Below are positions 41,152 to 47,221 of a stretch of 47,221 nucleotides of DNA, piece by piece. Origin of the DNA: Brachionus plicatilis (Eukaryota; Rotifera; Eurotatoria; Ploima; Brachionidae); assembly GCA_010279815.1 (NCBI GenBank), contig QEOQ01000602.1:311598-358818 (forward strand). The letters run 5' to 3'. Under the pieces are notes generated by a model that was not told the DNA's origin, searched no databases, and was given only the letters and a program-made list of their open reading frames with translations. Position 1 is the stretch's first letter. The number at the start of each line of letters is the position of its first letter. Made by a program: the position numbers and the translations under genes.

Positions 41152-42151
41152 ATTTTCATCTAAATATGCGGAAAATTAGTCTAAAGCAATCAATAAGCTT
41201 GTCGAGACTGACCCGATTTAGTGCTTAGAAACAAACATATTTTGAGAAAAATCTAGTTCAGCAAAAATCAAACTTAAACTTAGTTGAGCTAAGCACTAAT
41301 CCGCATTTATAAATATTATATCAATTTCAAAATAAATAAATAAACTATTTTAAAAATTATTGCTGAAAGAAATTGTAATTAGTCTGAACCACAGAGATAG
41401 AATTTAATGTAATTAAATGAAAAATTAAAATATAAAAAAAGATTGTTATTATTCACTGGTTGCGGAGTAATCCCCAATCTGTCAAATAAACACAAGTTGG
41501 TTAAAAGGGCGGAAAATTAACTCCAATTGAATGGGTTGCATTTCCTCTGCGAATATTTTGAATTCAGGAAATCTAAGTTTTGAAGGCAATTTATAAGAAT
41601 AAGATTTATCTGTGCGCAGATTTCGTGCCATCATGATTGAGATGCAGCGGAATGAAGCTTTAATTAATTAATGTTGATGTGTGTACTTGAATTAATGCGG
41701 CACTGGCAATCAAGTGTCTTTAAACTAGTCTCTCTCTCTCTCTCTCTTAGCAATTGACTTGAAAGTGCAGCGATAAAAATAATAAAAACTTATTCTAAAA
41801 TTATCTTGAAATTTGATATAAATTTTTTTAAAATAGTATATAATAAAATATTTTAAATTATTATAATAAACGAGTATTTATTGGTTTATGGCTTTTGATA
41901 ATTAATGTTATTAATAGAAGCTCAAATTGATGCGATTTCTTTAGGCCATTTTGAACAATTCTTTATCATAAACACTCATTGAAAAATTATTTTTTTTATA
42001 AAATGCCATTTTCAGATTAATAAGCATTTTGTTGTTGTTGTTGTTGATATTTTAAACAGACCGGATTTAATAAATTAAAATGGTATTAATTAGTAAAAAA
42101 TTTTATTTGCTTGGAAAAAAAAAAATGAAAAAAGAAATGGATAAAAAAATA
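41152..42151. promoter_or_regulatory. Intergenic region between diacylglycerol kinase and guanylyl cyclase
   Basis: This 1-kb gap between two minus-strand genes holds the cyclase promoter/5' UTR and the kinase 3' UTR. An imperfect inverted repeat with GATTTAGTGCTTAG (near 41216) and CTAAGCACTAATCCGC (near 41289), a (CT)n tract at about 41730-41748 and a (GTT)n tract at about 42032 are visible. A minus-strand AATAAA candidate for the kinase lies at 42107-42102, 45 bases past its stop. No core promoter motif can be named. Confidence 0.35.
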
Positions 42152-42543
42152 TCAGACACTTTTCTTTTCGATGGCAATGTGCTTGGGTATGTCCTTGGCG
42201 GCGTTCAAAATTCGCTTTAGATGTCCAACCTTGACAATGCCCAATTCCTTGGAGAAAAAAATTAAAAAAAAATTTTTTTTAAATTTTTTTTTTCAATTAC
42301 TCTGAGGTCGCGGCGCTCGAGGTTTCGGATCTCGGTGCCGCGGATATCATGCCGCATGAAAGACTCCTTGTACTCGCTCAGGTTCAGACTCTCAAGCCAC
42401 AAGCAGACCTCTTCAATGCCCCAGTCCTCCACTGGAATACAATGCAGCGTTCTAAGAAGCTCCCTGTCATCTTTTTGCCTCAGTTTAGACTTTTTGTACC
42501 TTTCCACAATGTTGAATCTACTCCGTTTTGATTCCGATTTGTC
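42152..42543 (-). CDS. Diacylglycerol kinase delta/eta-type, last two exons (C-terminal SAM domain)
   Basis: Two exons, 42543-42301 (81 codons, phase 0) and 42247-42152 (31 codons and TGA), are joined across a 53-nt intron (GTAATT donor). The sequence gives KRSRFNIVERYKKSKLRQKD and then a SAM domain: WGIEEVCLWLESLNLSEYKE, FMRHDIRGTEIRNLERRDLR, ELGIVKVGHLKRILNAAKDI. The combination of EYK-x2-F-x-RHDIRG-x-E, LERRDL and LG-x2-KVGH-x-KRIL is that of the C-terminal SAM domain of type II diacylglycerol kinases (delta/eta). In those enzymes it drives oligomerisation and membrane control while the kinase converts diacylglycerol to phosphatidic acid. The catalytic part must lie in exons beyond the window. 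The gene ends HIAIEKKSV. Confidence 0.9.
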
Positions 42544-45500
42544 CTTACAAATAAAGATAATTTATTTTTTATAATAATTAATAACCAAAAAATAGTCAAA
42601 TCATAATTGTTTTATTATCTCATAATTGTTGAATAAATCAATATTTGCATTTAAATCTATTCGAGTTTAAATTTGTTGATTAATCAAAAAATTAACTCAA
42701 GTTGTCATGATAAGATCAAATGATTACTTAAATTTTAATTTAAAAAAGTGGTATTTAATAATGGCATTTTTTCTCATTAACAAAAATTTATTTTATGGTT
42801 CTTCAATTAAAATATTTTTTCAAATGAGATTAGATTAAAGGTCTATTAAATGGGTCAAAATTATTTTTTAAAATAGCTAATTAAATAGTCAAATAAGTGA
42901 GCTTAAAAAAAAATTATTACTTAACTAAAAATTTAAATTTACATGTTTTGATAAAAAATGATTGTTTTAAATTTTTTAATTTTTATTAATAAAAAATAGA
43001 GAAAATATTGATTATTTTTTTTAGACCAAACAGATTGATCAATATAAAACAAAAATATTTTTTGAAAAAAAAATACCAATTAATTTTTTATGTTTTCTGA
43101 TATGTAATTCGATCAGGATTAAAATAAGCTACAGATCAAAATTTTAGGAAAAAAATCAAAATTAGACTTTTATGTGACATTTTTTTATGCATAAAAAGAT
43201 GAACAGTTTTAAATTTTTATAAAAAAATTTAAATATTTAATTTAATTTTTTCAATTTTTTTTCTAACAAGTGACTTTTTTGGCTGGGTTTAAGTCTCAAC
43301 TTGAATTAATTAGTTGAATTAGTTATGAAAATAATTCAATAATAGTTAGTGATTGAAAAAAGCTTGAAAACAGAATTAAAGAGGCAAATTCTGTGAACAA
43401 TCTAAAGACAGAAATAGATATGCTTTTAAAAAACTAAATTGATTATGGTCTGGATGATATCTGACTAAACGCGTCTGCGTAGCAATCAATACAAATAATG
43501 CTAATACTCAATAAAAATGCAAAAGAAAAATAATCGTTATTTTTATTTTTAATTTTTTTCAAAAAAATTTTTGTTTTCAATTAGAAAGAATATATTTCAC
43601 ATATGAAAAAAAATTTATAAATATTTTTTTGTATCTATGGCAAATATTTAGGCCAAATGCTTTAAAATATTTATTCAATTAAATAGAAAAATTCTTTATT
43701 ATTAATTTTTAATTTAGAATTGAGTTAATGAAAGTTTTTAATGAAAATTTTGCTTTTTAAATTCTTGCTTTCGATCTTAAAAAATTAACAATAAACCCTT
43801 TTTCATGACTACTGATTTATCTAAAGTATATTATTCCAATTAACTTTATCATGATCAACAAATAGAAATAAATTTTGATTAAAAAATTTGTTTATCTTCT
43901 TTAATCTTTATTATCTTTTATTTCAGCTCATGTCATTAACAAACATATTCTGATCAAAAAAATTAGATATCATACTCGTTTGGAATAATAAATTCTTTCT
44001 AATAATTTAATTTTAATTTAATAAATATTATTTTTATATTTTTTCAAACAAATCCCGATTTGAAAGAATTAAAAAAAATTGATTATAATTATTGAAAAAA
44101 AAATAATATTTTTCTATTTATTAAAATTAATTCTGCACATAAAATTTAATAATTTATTAATTTCTTATTGACAAAAATCCAACAAAAAATTCGAATTGCT
44201 TTATGGTATTTAATTTTGCGACTTTCTTTCATTAATCAAATCTAAATCTCATTTTAAGGGAGAACGATCAGTTCATCGAATTTTTTCTAATAGAAAAATT
44301 ATTTCAAAGAATTACTTTCATAGAAAATTTATCAAAGTAATTTTTAATCGCTAATTATTTGACAAAATATTAAAATTTTCCAAAAATCTACTTGAAATAA
44401 AAATTTTATTTAACAAAATTTTATTTCGGGATTAATACTTTTTTGTTTAATTAATTTTATTAATCTATTAAATATTAGTAATGCTAATAATTATCATTGC
44501 AAACAAGTTTCAAATTTGTACCAAATAACAACTTTAAATTCAAACCCGTAAAACAAATAAACGCCACAGAATGCGTGTTTTTTTATTTAATTAATTTTCC
44601 TATTTTTTTTTAACTTAAAATTTTAAAAATTTTTAAAGAAAAGTTAATTTACAAAAGATATAGTTTAAAAAATTTTAAAGTTCTTTTCATGTTTTTTAAT
44701 ATATAAAAATTTAACATTTACTAAATTTTTTTGTCAAAAAACTTTTCAAATTTTTTTTCAAGATGAATATTATGCCTAGAAAATTCTTATAGTATTTTAA
44801 AATAATAAATTGTGTTAATCTTGATGACTCGAAGTTTCGAGATTCCAAAGTCAATTTTTTTCCAGTTTTACAAATTAATCAAATAAATTTTCCTTTTTTT
44901 CCATTTATGTAGAGTAATTATTCTAGGAAAATTATATTTATATTTAGCAGAAGATCGCGAAAATTTCCGCCTAATTCTCAACTACTGTCAAAGTATTTTT
45001 TCCAGTCATTTTTCATTGCTTAACGTGATTGGAAGTCCGGACTTGGACTTTAGAAAAAAAATTTTAAAAAAAGTCCGGACTTTGTCTTTTTATAGAAGAA
45101 TTTAGTTCGAATACCACAAATTTTTAATAAAACACCCAAATTTTTAACTTTTTAACCCAATTTTATTAGAATTACCACAAAAAATAAAAAAAAAAAACTT
45201 TTTTTTATTTCCAAAATTACATTAATTAAAGAAAATTCAATTATAGGGGTACTTTTATAAAAAATTGTGGAATTTTGTTTTAAATTAGGCTTCAATTTTT
45301 AATAAAAAGTGAAGTTAAAATCAAATAAGTGTAAATAAATAAAAATTAGTGTTTTTTTATTTAATTTGGTGTTAATTAATTTTTTTATATATAATCCTAA
45401 TAATTGGGAAATTTTTTTTAATATTTCGGGGGAAAAATTAAAATTTTGGGGTGTTCTATTTAATTTTTGTGGTACCGGTTTTAATGGCCCTTTTTATAGT

Positions 45501-46600
45501 AGCTTGGACTTTATTTTGGGAGCTAAACAACTCTGTTTAAATTAATCAAATTTTATTTTTTTTTTATCAAACATTTTTCTATTTAAATGTATTTCTCTTA
45601 ATTTTTTTCTAATTTTGAAATTTTCTACGAATTATTTTTTTATGAACTAATAAACCATTCAATTTAAAAAAAAGCATTCCTCAAATACTTAATTGCGCTC
45701 GTTGTTAGATATAACTGCTTGTATTTTGGAGTTCTAAATAATGAAACATTTGTTTATTGGTCACATATTAGGTGACCAACTGGTCTTATAGTGCAACAGA
45801 TCCACAAAAAAAGTTAAAATTTATATCAAAAATCAACATTTAAATACAAAGCTTATTTGTTTAGTGAATTAACATAATTTCACAAAAAACATTGGAAAAA
45901 ATACCGTAATTCCCCTTTAATTTAAAAAAAATTAATTTCCTCCGCTATGTAATTGATCTTTACAATTATTTAAATTGACCTTATTAATATTTAGCATTTT
46001 ATTTTAATTGAAACTTTAAATTTTGATCAGTCATAAATCAATAAATTTAGTTATTTTAATTTTAACCTTTGTAAAATAATAAAATGAAATATTTTTCTAA
46101 TAAAATAGAAAAAACATTTTTTTTCCTCAGCAATTAAAATTTTTAAAAATTTTCCTTTTTATTGAAATTTAATAGGTTTAAATTTTTAATTGATTTTAAT
46201 AAAACTTACTTTTAAAAACAAAAAAATTTAATGTTTTAAAATTTACAATTTATCTTAGTGGGAAAAAAAAATCAATTTTGATTGAATGAATGAATATAAA
46301 AGTTATGAATTTTAATTTTTCAATTAACTTAACCTGATTTAAATTATCGATTGTTTTTATTAAATAAATTAGTTATCAATCGTTTTGATACTAATATAAT
46401 AATGAACTATTATTCATGAAAATAGACGAAAAGGATTTTCGTTTATTTTGAATATTTTTGCTATTTCTTTTTAAGTAATGTTTAGTAGTTATTTCATAAA
46501 AAATATCTAATTCATTAAGTTTTAAAATTTAAAATATTCTACTTGATTTTAAAATTTTATTTGAAACTTCAATTTGCCATAAAAAAGAGAATTGGAGGCA
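42544..46600. other. Probable diacylglycerol kinase intron, AT-rich
   Basis: Upstream of the SAM exon (in gene sense) I find no further exon up to about 46.6 kb, so this is most likely one long intron. Towards 46100-46579 it carries a diverged copy of the repeat also seen at 29423-29780 (shared GAATGAATGAATATAAAAGT and a CTTCAATTTGCC end). Confidence 0.5.
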
Positions 46601-46679
46601 ATGAAAACAGTGCTGGCCAAAAAGTATCAAATTGTTAAAAATATGTTTTTTTGTGATTTTTTTTCTGAATTTTTTAAAG

Positions 46680-47190
46680 GCATATGATTATCGCTTCAGT
46701 AAAAATAATAGAATTAATCAGTAAATATAATATTTTATTCAGTAAAAATGATTATCCCATCAGAAAATTTTATACAGAAAATTATTTTCAGCAAAATTGT
46801 TTATTTGTCAGCAAAATTATTTTTTCATCAGCAGAATTGTATATTGGTCAGCAAAATTATTTTTTAGCATATTATAAAAACAATACGACATCATTTGAGC
46901 AGCGCACAAGTTATTATCGTAGCGATGATACTGACGTTGAAGCTGTAGAAATCCAGGCATCTGTTTATAAGAAAATGCGAGGTGTTGCAAAAATATACGA
47001 CCCTCAAGGCACTTTTGAAACGTAGTCCAAAACGCGTGGGCCTGGGCGCCCGAAAAATGCTAAAAGAGCACTCATCAAAAAGTAATTTTACTGTCAGTTA
47101 ACTAATATTCAATAAATTTACTGAATAAATAAATATTTTTGCTATTTCTTTTTAATTAATTTACTGAATTGGATTTATTGATTTAATAAT
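46680..47190 (+). mobile_element. MULE-like remnant with CAGTAAAA/CAGCAAAAT arrays and a transposase tail
   Basis: The left part is an array of degenerate ~20-bp words (TTCAGTAAAAATAATAG, ATCAGTAAATATAATAT, TTCAGTAAAAATGATTA, then GTCAGCAAAATTATTTTT repeated). The plus-strand frame then reads FEQRTSYYRSDDTDVEAVEI, VYKKMRGVAKIYDP, one TAG stop, and SKTRGPGRPKNAKRALIKK. This tail with G-R-P-K is like those of MULE transposases. After the final stop, inverted TTTACTGAAT and AGTTAACTGAAC words mirror the left array. The frame that starts within the array is not a real start. The right limit is near the window end. Confidence 0.6.
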
Positions 47191-47221
47191 ATTATATTAA
47201 CTGAACATTCGATTTTTTTTT

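Overview
The window looks like nuclear DNA of an AT-rich invertebrate animal. It has spliced genes of animal-specific families (MICAL, a receptor guanylyl cyclase, a delta/eta-type diacylglycerol kinase). It also has very short GT-AG introns (53-61 nt) next to introns of several kb that are filled with transposon debris, and exons far richer in GC than their surroundings. Gene and intron style would fit a small lophotrochozoan such as a monogonont rotifer, but the sequence does not prove a taxon.

All four protein genes lie on the minus strand. From right to left: (1) the last two coding exons of a diacylglycerol kinase ending in a SAM domain (42543-42152); (2) a complete seven-exon receptor guanylyl cyclase (41151-25297), for which I could join every exon in phase into 1072 residues; (3) an intronless tyrosylprotein-sulfotransferase-like gene (20713-19790); (4) a MICAL flavoprotein monooxygenase (12967-3453) with FAD, partial CH, LIM and C-terminal bMERB parts. 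A 935-base run of N (10236-11170) hides the rest of its CH domain. These genes act in signalling and cytoskeleton control (cGMP synthesis, diacylglycerol removal, actin oxidation, secretory-path sulfation). I see no sign that they form one pathway or operon.

The rest is mostly mobile DNA. The left end holds a decayed non-LTR reverse transcriptase and a Mutator-like (MULE) element with a SWIM-type transposase remnant, into which a pogo/Tigger fragment has inserted. At least five near-palindromic elements of 341-364 bp have ends of the type G-G-(C/T)-A-T-x-G-T-G-A-A-(A/T)-T-T. They are flanked by 8-9 bp target duplications, as expected for MULE-mobilised hairpins. A second class (about 0.5-0.75 kb; 18133, 30728, 46680 and probably the 1504 element) carries arrays of degenerate ~20-bp words at both ends, around a short basic tail that looks like the end of a MULE transposase. 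One of these sits inside a 1518-bp pogo element with TA duplications. A third class (26117, 28282) ends in TA-CAGT/CTGT and is full of TTACGTAA words; one copy makes up almost all of a guanylyl cyclase intron. A 41-bp tandem array with eight copies lies at 13797-14124, upstream of MICAL.

Stretches without calls (about 14.1-18.1, 18.9-19.8, 20.7-22.1 and 42.6-46.6 kb) are AT-rich sequence in which I see no coding signal.
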